Assembly: GCF_963583255.1 (NCBI RefSeq)
Contig: NC_084813.1
Coordinates: 18,853,799-18,917,798, forward strand
DNA: 64,000 bases
Origin: Pyrus communis
Lineage: Eukaryota; Streptophyta; Magnoliopsida; Rosales; Rosaceae
Direction: 5' to 3'
How positions within the stretch are numbered: position 1 is the first letter of the stretch; every line of letters begins with the position of its first letter. Positions 1 through 15,907 of the stretch are shown in pieces. The notes under the pieces are model-generated. The model saw only the letters and a list, made by a program, of their open reading frames with translations, searched no databases and had not been told where the DNA came from. Position numbers and translations under genes: made by a program.

Positions 1-1672
1 TATCCTGCAAAACTACTCAAATCTCTCGGGTTTTTCAACAGTTCTTGTAAAAGATTAAAATTAAAAAAAAAAAAAAAACTTGATGCTAGATTACATATTT
101 AATTTAATCCCTTAAAGTGTACTTTTATCAAAATTTATATTCAATTTTTGTTATTTAATGTGTATTTTTATCTAATCTCTCCACATTAAATTTTAATTTT
201 ATTAATATGCACATATTTAGTTCTTTAATTATAAATGAACATAAATGAGAAAATATTAAAAGAAATTTGTGATACAAAAATATATAAATACATAAGTATA
301 CAGAAATGACTGTGCCAAAATATATAAAATTGACTTTTTTGTACCGAAATATTTGTACCTACATGATTGTACCGAAATATATTATAATGAACCTAAATGT
401 ATGCACCGAAATGTATTATATTGAATTAATGCACCTAAATGTCAATATCAAAATGTATGTACCAAAATGTACATACCGAAATGTATTCACTGAAATATAG
501 TATATTGAATTAAAGTACCTAAAAGTCAACACTCAAATGTGTGTACCAAAATGTACGTACTGAAATGCATTATATTGAATTAATGTACCTATATGTTTAT
601 ATCGATGGATATACCAAAATATTCAAATGTATTAATGTACCTAAATGAAGAACATACAAAATTGTTATCAAAATATATATTATAAAAAAATGAGTTGCCT
701 AAATGTAGAAATTAAAATATATTATGATGAATGAAATAAAAATTAAATTTAAATGTAATTAGTACATTAAAATAAAAATAAAAAGATAAATAAAACATCA
801 AAATATAACTAATAAATGAGATGATTAAATGTACTAGGGACTAAAATTGGATTTTAATCTTACACAAGGTAATAGTCTAAAACTCATCCTTTTTAAGGAT
901 TAAAATGAAGTTTTCTAGGGTTTTTTTTTTAACTTTAATCCTTCAAGAAGATTGAAATTTAAAATAAACCTAGTATTAGATTACATATTGATTATAATCC
1001 ATTGATGTGTCCTTAATTCAAAATATTTATTGTGCATTTTATTTAATGTCTCCCATTAAATATTTAAATTTATTAATATACAAATTTTAATTTTTTTTTA
1101 CCAAAAAAGAGTTTTTAATTTATTAATTTTATTTAACATTCTTCAAACTTGAAAGACTTAATTAATGTACCTAAATGTTAATTAGTACCGAAATATATGT
1201 ATTAAAATATATGCACCGAAATGTATTATATTAAATTAATGTACCTAAATGTGTGTACCGAAATGTATGCACCGAAATGTATTATATTGAATTAATGTAC
1301 CTAAATGTTTGTATCGAAATGTATGTACCGAAATGTGTGTACCTAAATCTATGCACTGAAATGTATTATAATAAATTTAATGTACCTAAATGAAGAAGAC
1401 AAAGTGCATCGAAATATATCGTATAACAAAAATTAGTTTATCTAAATGTTTACAACAAAATATATTACGATAAATGAAATGAAAATGAAAATTATAATGA
1501 AATAAAATTAATACATTAAAAATTAGGAAGAAAAAGAGAAATAATTAAAAAAATCAAAATATAATTAATAAATGAGGTTATTAATGTATCAAGGGACTAA
1601 ATTAGATTTCGATCTTACTTATGGTTTTAATCTAAAAGTCATCTTTACCAAGGATTAAAATGAAAATTTCTG
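1..1672. repeat. AT-rich two-unit repeat with internal minisatellite
   Basis: Two related units of roughly 800-850 bp lie in tandem (about 40-900 and 930-1672). Each opens with a stretch resembling 'gctagattacatattt', runs through many short imperfect repeats built on 'gtaccgaaatgtat' and 'aatgtacctaaatg', and closes with 'aaggattaaaatga'. The short ORF at 306-500 is simply this repeat read in frame. No transposase or terminal duplication is visible, so the repeat class is not assigned. It abuts the 5' break of the subtilase gene. Confidence 0.7.
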
Positions 1673-1698
1673 TAAATTTTATCCACTTTGTTCTGAAG

Positions 1699-3350
1699 GG
1701 ACAAAGCTTATCGGCTGTTGCTTTGCGGAGTAAGAAAAAGAAATTCTACCAACTTATTAGTGCTGCAGATGCTAAAGCAGCTAATGCATCAGCTCAAGAA
1801 GCGTAAGGATAAAAACATTAAACTTTCGATTTTCATTGTACTAAAACCGTATTCAAGTTCTCTAAGTAATCTGCTTATATGATGCTGCAGTTTGCTATGC
1901 AAGCCCAACACGCTTGATCCTAAAAAAGTGAAGGGAAAGATATTGGCCTGTCTTCGAGGGGACAATGCAAGGGTGGACAAAGGTGAGCAAGCCTTCTTGG
2001 CTGGCGCCGTGGGAATGATTCTTGCTAACAATGAGCTTACAGGGAATGAAATTATTGCTGATCCACATGTTCTCCCTGCTTCACATATCAATTTCACCGA
2101 CGGGAACCTTGTCTTTGCTTATATTAATTCAACTAAGTAAGATGGATGAAGTACCTCCAAATTACCAGTTTTAGACTGCATTTGTTTCACATGTTAGGAT
2201 GCTTCACTTCAGTGTCAGCAGTATCAAGTTTTTTGGTAAAATTACTAATTGAGAGACTTACATATTTTGATAGGTCTCCACGGGCTTACATAAAGCGCGC
2301 AATAACGGAACTGGGAACGAAGCCATCTCCATTCATGGCAGCATTTTCATCGAAGGGACCCAACGCCATTACACCAGGCATCCTTAAGGTTTTTTATTAG
2401 CAAAACAATTTCTGTTCATTGAACAGACTCCCCAAGTTTTTTGCTCGTTTTAAGTATTCGGTAACTGTTGTTTTACATTAATTCAGCCTGATATCACTGC
2501 ACCTGGAGTGAGTGTCATAGCAGCCTACACAGAAGCACAAGGGCCAACAAATCAAATGTTTGATAAACGGCGAATTCCATTCAACTCAGTGTCAGGCACA
2601 TCAATGTCATGTCCACATATTTCCGGCATTTGTGGCCTTCTTAAAACCCTCTATCCTCATTGGAGTCCTGCAGCCATTAAGTCTGCAATCATGACCACTG
2701 GTAAGAAGTCCCTACGCACATTAGTTTATGTATTCACTTCACATTAATGTCTGTCAAGAGAGCATTACTCATCTGTATAATATTTTTTTTTTCAAATCTT
2801 GTGTTACACAGCGGTAACACGAGATAACAGCATGGAACCATTGCTCAATGCTTCTTTGTATGAAGCAACACCATTTAGTTACGGCGCAGGACATGTTAAC
2901 CCAAACAGTGCTATGGATCCTGGATTGGTTTATGACTTATCCCTTAACGATTACTTGAACTTCCTGTGCGCAATTGGCTACAATGAAACACAAATTGAAA
3001 TGTTTTCAGAGGAGATGTATAAGTGCTCCAAACCAGCTATAAGTCTCACTAACCTCAACTACCCCTCAATCACTGTCCCTAAAATCTCTGGATCCCTTGA
3101 GCTGACTAGAACAGTGAAAAATGTTGGCTCTCCAGGAACATATAAGGCGCATATCCAAAATCCAGATGGTATATCAGTTTCTGTTGAGCCAAAGGAGTTG
3201 AAGTTCAAGAAAATTGGTGAAGAGAAAAGCTTTAAGGTACTCCTGCAGGTTAGAGAAGCAAAACAAGATAAAAACTACGTGTTTGGGAAGTTGATATGGT
3301 CAGATGGTAAACACCATGTGAGGAGTCCAATTGTTGTCAAGGCTGCCTAA
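1699..3350 (+). CDS. Subtilisin-like serine protease (SBT5/AIR3-like), 3' part of the gene
   Basis: Five exons can be read: 1699-1802, 1891-2136, 2274-2388, 2487-2700 and 2812-3350, all with GT-AG introns and a continuous frame to a TAA stop. The product is the C-terminal half of a plant subtilase, normally a secreted, vacuolar or cell-wall protease of about 750-780 aa. Visible parts are the protease-associated (PA) segment ('[16 protein letters not shown]'), the post-PA segment ending '[18 protein letters not shown]', the catalytic serine motif GTSMSCPH in exon 4, and a C-terminal fibronectin-III-like domain with 'NLNYPSI' and 'RTVKNVG'. The signal peptide, inhibitor prodomain, catalytic Asp and His are absent. 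Upstream of 1699 the sequence changes at once into AT-rich repeat, so the gene is either split by an insertion or intron that extends beyond the window, or is a truncated pseudogene. The visible exons carry no stop or frameshift. The start at 1699 marks where family similarity begins and is not a start codon. Confidence 0.85.
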
Positions 3351-3772
3351 AGCTAGAATAGTAGGCATATTGCTTCAGCTTATTTTACTTCACCTCACTT
3401 AGTTTCACGTTTCTTGTGTACTAAGCTAATGAGTTACAATAATTATTCGCAATGAAAATATTACTATTATTATGGGGAGAGGGGGGAGTTCTAGCTAAAC
3501 TATTACAATAATTTAAGGGAGAGAAAAGTTTCAGACCAGGGACGCATGCGTAGAATTTCAATACCATATCCACCACGATACTGGCCACATGCCACTATAT
3601 ATATGACTACTAATGTTATTACTCATTTGAACTTGTATTGGATGGGATTAAAAATCATAAATATATTTCAAAGCAAAAACAGAAAAGAAGCCAAAGGTTA
3701 TACTTTGATACAAAAATGGGATTATCTGCAGGCTTTAACTAATTTGACTAGTTTATTTAATCTAATTAGTAA
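3351..3772. other. Intergenic, no feature seen
   Basis: Downstream flank of the subtilase gene, probably including its 3' UTR. No coding or repeat structure is recognised except the target site AATTAGTAA at 3764-3772. Confidence 0.5.
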
Positions 3773-4214
3773 GGGTAAAGTACAAAAAACTATCTCAACT
3801 ATTAGGGTCACGACAGTTTCATACCTCATCTTTTAAAATTGACAATGTCATACCGCATCTTACGAATTTGTGACAATATCATACATCCGTCAATTTTTCT
3901 GTTAGTTTTTCTATTAAGTGCTGACGTGGCTTAATTCGGGACCTACTTTCTATTAAAAAATTATTAAAAACTAAAAAACAATTATTTAATATTTTTTAAA
4001 TATTAAAATAATAATAAAAAGTAGAAAGAAAAAAAACCCTCATTTCGTCCCTCCCCTCCTCTCTCCTCCCTCCTCCCTCCTCTCCCCATCTTCATCTTCT
4101 TCCCCCACCTGCAAATCCCAACAAAAAAAAAAAATATCCAATTTGTCTTCCCCCACACCCACACTCAGTTTCCCCCACACCCACACCCACACTCTTCTCC
4201 CTCCTGCAACCCAG

Positions 4215-4246
<32 letters not shown>

Positions 4247-5166
4247 AAAAAAACCTATATCCCGTCTGCGGGATCTTGAGTGCGCAGAGAAGGTGGAGGA
4301 TGGGTGCGGAAGAGGATGTGAAGAATGGATGAGAGTGGTGGATTTGGGGTTTGATGGGTTTTCAAAATTTTTTTTTTCCTCTTCTTCTTCTTCCTCCTTC
4401 TCCTTCTTCTTCTTCCGCAGGGGAGTTGATGGTTTTCAAAAAAAAAAAAAAAAAATTTCCTTCCTTCTTTTTTTCCTCTTCTTCTTCTTCTTCTTCCTCC
4501 TTCTCCTTCTTGTTCTTCCGCAGGGGGGGTGTTGATGGGTTTTCAAATTTTTTTTTTTTTTTTTTTCTTCCTCTTCTTCTTCTTCCTCCTCCTTTTCTTC
4601 CTCTTCTTCTTCTTCCTCCTTCTCCTTCTCCTTCTCCCTTCTTCTTCTTCCGCGCCGACCGGGGGTGGGGGGTGATTTTTTTTTTTTTCCTTCCTCCTTT
4701 TTTTCCTCTTCTTCTTCTTCTTCTTCTTCTTCTTCTTCTTCCTTCTCCTCCTCCATCTCCTTCTTGTTCTTCTGCAGGCGGGGTTGTTGGGTTTTCAAAT
4801 TTTTTTTTTTTTTGGGTTTGCAGGTGGGGGGAAGAAAATGAACATAGGGAGAAGAGAGAGGAGGGGGGGGGGGGGGAGGGACGAACTGATGTTTTTTTTT
4901 TTTTTTTTTTTTTTTACTTTTTATTATTATTTTAATATTTAAATAATTTTTTTTAGTTTTTAATAATATTTTAATGATTTTTTTAATAGAAAGTAGGCCT
5001 CAAATCAAGCCACGTCAATATTTAACTGAAAAGTAAACGGCCAAGTAACGGAAGGTATAACATTGAACCAAATTCTAAAGATGAGGTATGACATTGTCAA
5101 TTTTAAAAGATGAGATATGAAAGTATCGTGACACCAATAGTTGAGGTAATTTTTTGTACTTTACCC
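3773..5166. mobile_element. Mutator-like (MULE-type) long-TIR element with polypurine/polypyrimidine core
   Basis: The ends GGGTAAAGTAC (3773) and GTACTTTACCC (5166) open terminal inverted repeats of roughly 250 bp (about 3773-4025 and 4914-5166). For example, 'tcttttaaaattgacaatg' on the left recurs as its complement on the right. The element is flanked by a perfect 9-bp direct repeat AATTAGTAA (3764-3772 and 5167-5175), the target-site size typical of Mutator elements. It holds no transposase. The interior (about 4020-4910) is almost pure pyrimidine: T-runs and CTT/CCT repeats in roughly four imperfect units of about 100 bp, each containing 'ttccgcagg' followed by 'tgatggtttt' or similar. 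ORFs across it encode only Phe/Ser/Leu or Glu/Lys runs and are not genes. Confidence 0.85.
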
Positions 5167-5481
5167 AATTAGTAATTATGATACCCCTTGTGTTTTCACA
5201 ACCCCCACCCTACACACATAAGTATAGAAATAATACTCTTGAGGTTTTAAATCATTTTCACAAAACTCTGTTAAATTCCGTCCATAGATTATCAATGTTA
5301 GCAAAAAAAATCTCCAAATTACACACACCCCTAAGGTTGTTTTGAAATCATATTTTCAGATTACCCCTCATGCTTTACAGAGTTTTGTTATAAACACTAT
5401 TAAAACTAGCATGTTAAAAGAACCCCTATTGAAATTGGTGTTGCCATATATAAATTATCATACGTGAGATGATAATGGGAG

Positions 5482-5565
5482 AGCAGCCCAATGTGAGGCT
5501 TAGCCCACTCTCCCACCTTCTTAGTATGGATAATATTGTTTATTAAAAAAAAAAAATAAAAAAAA
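5482..5565 (+). mobile_element. 5'-truncated SINE remnant
   Basis: The segment contains 'gtgaggcttagcccactc', then 'cttagtatggataatattg', then a long A-rich tail. It matches the 3' half of the SINE at 27087-27252. The tRNA-related 5' half is missing and I find no convincing target duplication. Confidence 0.5.
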
Positions 5566-5725
5566 AAAAAGGAAGAGCGAGAAGGAGAGATTATCATCAT
5601 TTATGTAAAGAAACAATTGGAAGAAATTGAAATTTACAGAATTAGAACTTTTCAATCTGAAATTTATGTAGCATATGGAATCAGAGGCCTAGCAGTGCCC
5701 GTCTCCAAGACTCCAAACAGCAACA

Positions 5726-5749
5726 GAGAGAGAGAGAGAGAGAGAGAGA
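5726..5749. repeat. (GA)n microsatellite
   Basis: About 12 GA units, about 30 bp beyond the stop codon of the P450 gene, so probably in its 3' UTR. Confidence 0.8.
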
Positions 5750-5777
5750 TAGCCACCGCAAGCTTGCCATGCATCAA

Positions 5778-9232
<3,455 letters not shown>

Positions 9233-9325
9233 GGACAAAGTTGTAAGCTCGAGCGACTGGGGTTTGATTCTTGTTCAGTGTATGGTGAACTAAGATGGTG
9301 ATGGGTGTCCAACTCTACACCACGG

Positions 9326-9341
9326 GGATAATATATATAGA
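9326..9341 (-). promoter_or_regulatory. TATA box of CYP724
   Basis: On the minus strand 'CTCTATATATATTATCC' lies about 95-110 bp upstream of the ATG at 9232, a normal spacing for a plant TATA box plus a 60-80 nt leader. It is followed by a CT-rich stretch. The copy at 51163-51178 is identical. Confidence 0.55.
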
Positions 9342-9384
9342 GAGGAAAGAGAGAGGGTACATATGTTACACGTCTATATACCAT

Positions 9385-11546
9385 AGATTATTACTGTCGG
9401 TTGAATCAACTTTGTCAGAGAGGTCAGCTGGTCTAGGATCTAGACCCACAGTCTAGGGATACAGAGGAGAGGAGAGAAGAGGGAGAGATTGTAATCCCAT
9501 CAACTTTGTTACAGCAACGATTATTGTATTAATAAGGTAAAAAAGATTTAGAGCATTTCGCAATTTATATTCTTATGTTCGAGTTTTAAAAAGGTCGTCG
9601 CTTTTGGTTTTCATCTCCAATTCAAAATCTTATGTTTGTTTGGAGACTTGAATACAATATTAGTTATATGTTTTTAATGCATTATTATCTTACGAGTATA
9701 TATAGTTATGTGAATATATATACATATATATATATATATATTTGATACAATAGACATTTTATTATCGAGATAGCGATTATAAAAAATACATATAATATTT
9801 ATAAGGCAGTATCCAATTTTAGACCTATTCTTGTATTTTGAGTTCTAAATTTCAGTTTTAACCATTTGGGTATACACATTCGAAATGGTTGGAATCAAAA
9901 TTCAATCTTATTTCGCTAGAAATTCAAATATGAGTCCTAATTTTTAAGTATTCCACGCATTGGAGATGTTTTACTTTATATTTGGAGTTCTAAATCTCCA
10001 ATACATTAGAGATGCTTTTATGATTATGGGTTCAAGTGTATGTTAAGGAAAGTAATTTCAGCACATAATTTATTTTCTTTTTACACATATTTGTTTATTC
10101 TTGATTTTTAAATTGAATAAACAAAAAAAGTTAAGGGACATAAATAAATATGTGCAAAAAGAAGAAATTGGGTGCATACATCATTTTCTTATGTATTTTC
10201 CATGGATTTGAAATCTTACAAAACGTTGCACACTTTAATACATAAAAGAGAATGCCAACTAGAGACTCAAAAGTACGATACTTTCTGTCATTTCACAATT
10301 TAACATTAATTTTTGTGTCCGTCTTATAAATATTTTGATAAAAAAAAATGAAATTACAGAGAGTCGAGAATCCAATTTTTAAAAGAACCTTCTTAACATT
10401 TCTCTACATAAAATTAAAAAGTTTACTTAATTGCCAAATCAACGTTCCCGACATACATGCTTATGCATGCTCTCTGTTACATTTTTTTTTTTCATAGTTA
10501 CGTACAAACACCAGTCACACCACCCAAATTTCTGTCACACAAAAGCTTTGAGTCTTTGCTTGCGACGTAAAAATTTTCAAAATGTTAGGTATTTAAGCAG
10601 GTACTTTACGTATCATAAAATAAATGAAGGAACAAAAAAAAATATCATTTTTTTCATGTGTATTATAATATGTGAAATACCGTTTAAACACTCAATGCTT
10701 AAATCTCTCGTCCGCGACATCCCTACCCACCTGCTGCGCAGGAGAGAAGGAGCTTCGCATATTTAATAGGGCGACAATTAGGCTTATACCTAAGCACATA
10801 AAGAAAGCTATATTAATCAAAGTCATTGCACGATAACACAAGTTACAGTATCTTTCAAGGATCAAGGTCGGCTAATCCACGTTTCCACTTTGACTTATCA
10901 TATTGTATCAAGGATCAAGGTCGACTAAAATTCAAAGCCCCCGTAGATTATTTGTGAAGTTTGTTAGCTACACTGATTAAGAGCATATGCTTATTTTATA
11001 TATTTAGTACTTATAAAAAGGCCTAATTACAAACACATTGATGTAAAAAGACAAATAGATCTTCATGTAACGTCAGTTTAGCATTCCAAACAAAAGCACT
11101 GGGGAGGAGAAGAACTAATCATCATATATATATATATATATATTCTTGCAAAAAACGAAGAATTAAATTGAAACTTGAAATCTGATACCAGTACTTTTAG
11201 GGCAGTGCTATTTTCACTCCCAAAAAGCTTCTTGCCCTTCTCTGAAAAGTGTTAAAAAAATATTATTTATATGTATAATACTTCCAAAGAGGCATGAAGT
11301 TTTCTGAAAATTGCAAATAACGCTCCCCTTTAATCTAATATAGTCATCTCTTTTCTTTTTTGCCTCCTTTTGCTGCACATGACCGGGAAGGGAGAGATTC
11401 ACATGTATCATATATATCTGTTAGTGCGGCGTTTAGGCCCTAATACAAAAATCATTAACATATGCATGCGATTAGAATTAAGCCACATCAACGATGTTTA
11501 ATTATAAAAGGTTACCTTTACTTGTTGTTCAATGTGTTTATAATTA
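9385..11546. other. CYP724 upstream flank, no gene seen
   Basis: AT-rich non-coding DNA with small (AT)n tracts (about 9718-9742 and 11124-11143) and a short direct repeat of 'atcaaggatcaaggtcg' at about 10857 and 10908. A 111-codon frame at 10431-10766 has no recognisable similarity or coding bias. It is preserved in copy 2 only because the whole region is identical there. Confidence 0.6.
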
Positions 11547-11937
11547 AATGGGTGCGGATTGTGGTACTATTTTTTTACACAATTTTTGACATATTTTTGT
11601 GGGGCCACTACTGTGTAATGTATATTCAACGATCTGAATCGTCCATCTTTTGGAGCATTGTTCATAGATCATCATTGCTAAAAATTAGACAAATCTTAAA
11701 CTATGAAGACATTCATTTGTAGTGAAGGAAATTGACGAATACGATTCTACAAAAAAAACCCTAAACTCTTAATCAACAGTCATACGGTTTCGAATTTGGA
11801 TGATTTTTTGTGACATTTGAGCGAAGACTTAAAAGATAGACGATTTGAACCATTAAAATACATTACAGAGTAGAGCCCACAAAAATAAGTATAAAAATTT
11901 ATGTAAAAAAAAAATAGTGTTACAGATCCACCATAGT
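11547..11937. mobile_element. Long-TIR MITE
   Basis: About 390 bp with inverted arms of roughly 150 bp. The left 'tggtactatttttttac', 'atatttttgtggg', 'gtaatgtat' and 'cgtccatctttt' appear in the same order in the complement of the right end. It is non-coding and is copied at 53384-53774. Ends are approximate and no clear target duplication was found. Confidence 0.7.
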
Positions 11938-12784
11938 TATAATATATAAATTACTACTTATCATCGAGGTCACAGACGTGCAAACCCAACCCTTATATTT
12001 GGTGCTCTTTCATTTATTTCTTCTTCTTTTCTTTTCTTTTTATAACCAATACATGGATGAACTAGCTAGCTAGATTGAGCAGCACATGGACACCCTATTG
12101 GAAGAACCTTTATTGATGTTGCAAGTTCTAAGTTTTATCCTTTTTCAACCAAAAACAAAATAAAATTAAAAGTTTTACCTTTTGTAATAAATTATATATT
12201 AAGATGCAATTATTGTGATGTTAACAAAAACAAAATGTACAAGTAGAAAAATTAATCCTATATATTCCTGGCCACAAAAGTACAACAATTAACAAAGTAA
12301 CATATGATGGATTGTCTTTGATTTCTTCTTCTTAAATCTGTTGGGATTAGAGTAGTATATAAAGTCATCCACAACACTAGAACAGATTGTGTAGTATTGT
12401 GGAAGAAGCTGATCTTTAGTATATTTGTAACTTTTTTGCCTACCAAACAATTTTTATATTTCACTTTTGGTGGGAAAAAAAAAAAAACAAGTATTCGTTC
12501 ACGTACCAAAAGCTCTATCTTATTTGCATGTAACTATAAATGCACCAAAAAAATTAAAAGTTTCAATTTTAGTTATAGAAATGAAGTCTATGCCAACAAG
12601 CAAGATGACATTTAAGTTTCAACTCGAACCATGTTGATAATGCAATGGCTCAAATTCAAGGATTTTTATCAAGATTGGTCCCTTAAATTGAAAATAAAAA
12701 ATTTATCAATTTCATTTGTGAAATGGCTCTCACAAATCAATTTGGTCTTTTTGTTAACTTGCTATTAATTTTTTTCATTAGTGT

Positions 12785-13275
12785 ATTGATATGGCACACG
12801 AGCAAGGACCGATCTACCTGGGACAAGGGTCAGTTGACCCTGTCCGCCCCCCCTGCCCCCCAGCTTAGAAATTCTCCATAGAAGAGTTGGGTGTTGCCTT
12901 TGAGAATCTGAGATGCCCTTGAAAGTTGCCCACTACCTACTCGATGAAAAGCCTTTATGGGCATTGTATAGGGTAGCTGCTAACCTCATGCTTTTGTATG
13001 CATTGCTATGACATCCTTCGATAGGCTCACTTGGCATGTGTTGTCATTTTTCGGCTTGCTCACTCAAAAGTTATTGACATCAGTCAACATGCTCGTTCGA
13101 AAGTTATTGGCATATGTCGACAAGCCCTAAGTATGACTTAGCAAATAACCTCAGACCCACCAAAACTCAATGAAATGCTAATTTGCTTGCTATTTTGTCC
13201 AATAAAAATTTGTGTGATGTGCGCCCTTGTCTGATTGACCACATATATCCTGGATCCGGCATTGCCTCACATCTA
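12785..13275. other. GC-richer segment of unknown origin
   Basis: A block that stands out from its AT-rich surroundings, with C-runs ('cgccccccctgccccccag') and a smooth non-repetitive texture that suggests a transposon or gene relic. Every frame I read is interrupted. No family is recognised. It is present in both copies (about 54622-55112). Confidence 0.35.
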
Positions 13276-14228
13276 AAGCTTGGTGGGTTTAGGCGATGAA
13301 CCAGCGGAGAACACCTGTTTCATCGTGATGGTCTTGGGGCTGAGGAAGCTGAGGGTGTGAGACGACGGCTGAGAAACTTGCTGCTAGTGGTAGTTTTCCC
13401 AAGGGAATTGGGGTTCTTGTGATTGGATCTGAATATGGGGTTGCTGGCTGGCTGGTGGTGTTTTCTTGTTTTTGTTTTCAGTGTTTTTATTTTTGCTTGA
13501 AATATTAATAAATTTGATTTTTATGATTAATTCATGTGACGTCCTATGATTGGTTATTTGGAATTTATTTGGTTGCCACATCAACACACTAATAGAAAAT
13601 TTAAAGATTATTTTGATTGAAATGTACAATTTTATAGATTAAATGTAATAAATATATATTTTAGTTTTCACTCTAATATTTTCTTCTTAATGACATATAG
13701 ACTTCTATTTGCCCCAAACACAAGAACATAAGTAAAAACTTGCGTCCGCTACGTACTTAGTTGCTTTGATACATATGGGATTCGAGCATTGCATGCAAAT
13801 GCAGTAAACTAACACAAGTTACGTAATAACAAAATAAAAATAAATAAAAAAGAAGCTAGTTGCAGAAGAAAGAATTTACTTCGATTCTGTAGGAAAAGTT
13901 ACAAATAAAATAGTGGACCACGTACGCAAGCCGTGGCTCAACTCGCTTTTGGCATGCAATGGGCATGGATCCAAAGAGGAAAGAAACAATTCCAGGCCGA
14001 AAGAACAAGAAGATTTTTAATCTTTTTTTTTTTTGGTTCAAAGATTTGAAATCTAGTTTGTAGTATTGTTGGGGTGATTCCACTGAGTCAAAGCACAGAT
14101 TGCAATATATGCTTCTTGGGTTCCTCAATTGTATTATTTCTTATATACAGGGACCGTTTTCGTTGTTTCTTTGTACATCATTTCACTCGTGGGCACCAAA
14201 AGATCTGAGGCATAATCCCAACATAATG
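13276..14228. other. Intergenic, no gene seen
   Basis: AT-rich flank with only short, non-homologous open frames on either strand. Near-identical sequence is in copy 2. Confidence 0.5.
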
Positions 14229-14396
14229 AAGAGATTTTTCAGTGTGACCGGTGTACGAGATAGTACATCACGTATTATTATATAAATAGTAGGATATGTG
14301 TGTTAAAATATTAATAACTTAAAAAATAAAATTTCTCACCATATTAAAACACGTGATACACCACTTGTGTTCCTGTCACAACTAAAAATTTCTTCA
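14229..14396. mobile_element. Small hAT-like MITE (family with four copies in this window)
   Basis: Imperfect terminal inverted repeats of about 45 bp: 'gagatttttcagtgtgacc' at the left, and 'gaaatttttagttgtgaca' when the right end is read on the other strand. It is related to the elements at 33073-33221 and 33822-33970, which have 8-bp target duplications. Copy 2 carries it at 56066-56233. It has no coding capacity. Confidence 0.65.
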
Positions 14397-15030
14397 AATA
14401 ATGTTCGACTGCTTTCCCAGAGATGGCATTACACAGATTAATGATATTGACGACGTCCTCTTAATTTTCATTTATTTTCTTGTCAAATTAGTACATTAAT
14501 ATAGGTAGGTTAACAAACAAAATTAAATTTGAATCATCTACTGGATAAATCCTTGATGTGATTCCAAATTTGTCTAGAACAAAGTCGTTTTATTTTAAAT
14601 TTGATATTTTTATATTGATCACTATTCCATAAGCATTATACGCATTACTTTTTGTAAAGTCATTTTTGTACAGTTTTTTTATTTTTTATTTTTATTTTAT
14701 ATTCTACCTACTACCTCTTCAGTCTTGATTGTAACATTTAGCTATCTTTTGTTTTGTTCAATCTAATGCTGTAAAGTATTGAACTGAGTACATTCATAGA
14801 ATAAATTCCTTTACATATACATCACAAGCCTTGGTCTTTAATGATTAGTATTTCTTTAACACACTAATACTATTGTTTAAGAAAAAAAAACTAATTTACA
14901 TTCAATTAGCATACTTGTGAAACAAGAAATTCTCACTAGGATTTAATTCATCAATATTACGCTTGAAAAACACATGCAAATCGATTAAGTAGAGAGCTTT
15001 TTAAATTTTCACATATATTTGTAATTGCCA

Positions 15031-15033
<3 letters not shown>

Positions 15034-15075
<42 letters not shown>
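15034..15075. repeat. (CT)n microsatellite
   Basis: About 20 CT units, 312 bp to the left of the Copia element. The copy at 56874-56917 is slightly longer. Confidence 0.9.
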
Positions 15076-15077
<2 letters not shown>

Positions 15078-15386
15078 CGATACTCGAGATGGCACGAGGG
15101 CATGTCAGTTGAACCAAGGATCATCAAGTGCAGAAGAATCATGAAGTATGCACTTGTTTTCATCTTTTCTTGTTTGTTTGAAATATTTTGACTCTATTCT
15201 ACTTGTGTTGTGCCCATGTTTGTAATTTTTTTTTTAAAAAAAAAGGATGAGAGGGGGCATGTGCCCCCACTGAGCCTTACCTCCCTCCGTCCATGCTTTT
15301 GACTAGAAAAGATGGAAAGAATTTTGCATGTAGAGCCAACATTAATCCGGAAAATGAGTCACGGTTAGTAACTAAAACCAGTTGTC

Positions 15387-15685
15387 TGTTATAAATAGGC
15401 AAAAGTTAGAGAAATAACCTTTGCTAAGAGTGAGGGCGAAGCAGGTGCAAATATTACACTGTTTAGTTTTTTGTAATACTACCACAAAATTATTGCAAGT
15501 GTGAAAATAAGAGATACTGAAAGTAGTATATTTCTTTCCTTTCTCTTTTCTGTGTTTTTCCACTTTGAACAATCGAAGTGCTCTTATTTATAAAGCCACT
15601 TCAAGGGAAACTTACAAAAGGGTTACTATTTAGCATATGAGTTTTACTATACACATGTGGGCAAACATACCCACTATTTACAACG
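15387..15685 (-). repeat. Copia copy 1, 3' LTR
   Basis: 299 bp, starting TGTTATAAATA on the plus strand. In the sense direction it contains a TATA-like GGCTTTATAAATAAG at about 15582-15596. Confidence 0.9.
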
Positions 15686-15907
15686 CTCCCCTTTGGATGC
15701 CCACATATCAACATCAGTTGCTTCGTTAAAACCTTGCTTGGAAAACCCAGTGGGAAAAAGCCACAGCGAAGGAAAAAGAGTACAACTTTACCCGGATTGT
15801 TGATATGGTGTTAAGCATGCTTACGTTGCCTCGTTAAAACCTTGATAGGAAAAAAAACTAGTGGGAAAAAATCCTAATCGAAGGAAAAAGAGTACAACAT
15901 GCATGTG
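15686..15907 (-). other. Copia copy 1, 3' untranslated region
   Basis: Lies between the RNase H frame and the 3' LTR. It contains two related blocks built on 'tcgttaaaaccttg' and 'gtgggaaaaa' (about 15724-15780 and 15831-15895), a duplication inside the element. The purine-rich tract lies next to the LTR. Confidence 0.6.

Noticed and set aside
306..500. 64-codon frame
   Set aside because: It is the 'gtaccgaaatgtat' minisatellite read in frame.
4143..4935. Overlapping frames of 120-194 codons on both strands
   Set aside because: They translate CT/GA repeats into Phe/Ser/Leu or Glu/Lys runs inside the Mutator-type element; no domain and no normal composition.
10431..10766. 111-codon frame, identical at 52268-52603
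   Set aside because: Preservation reflects the near-perfect duplicate DNA around it and not selection on a protein; no family resemblance.
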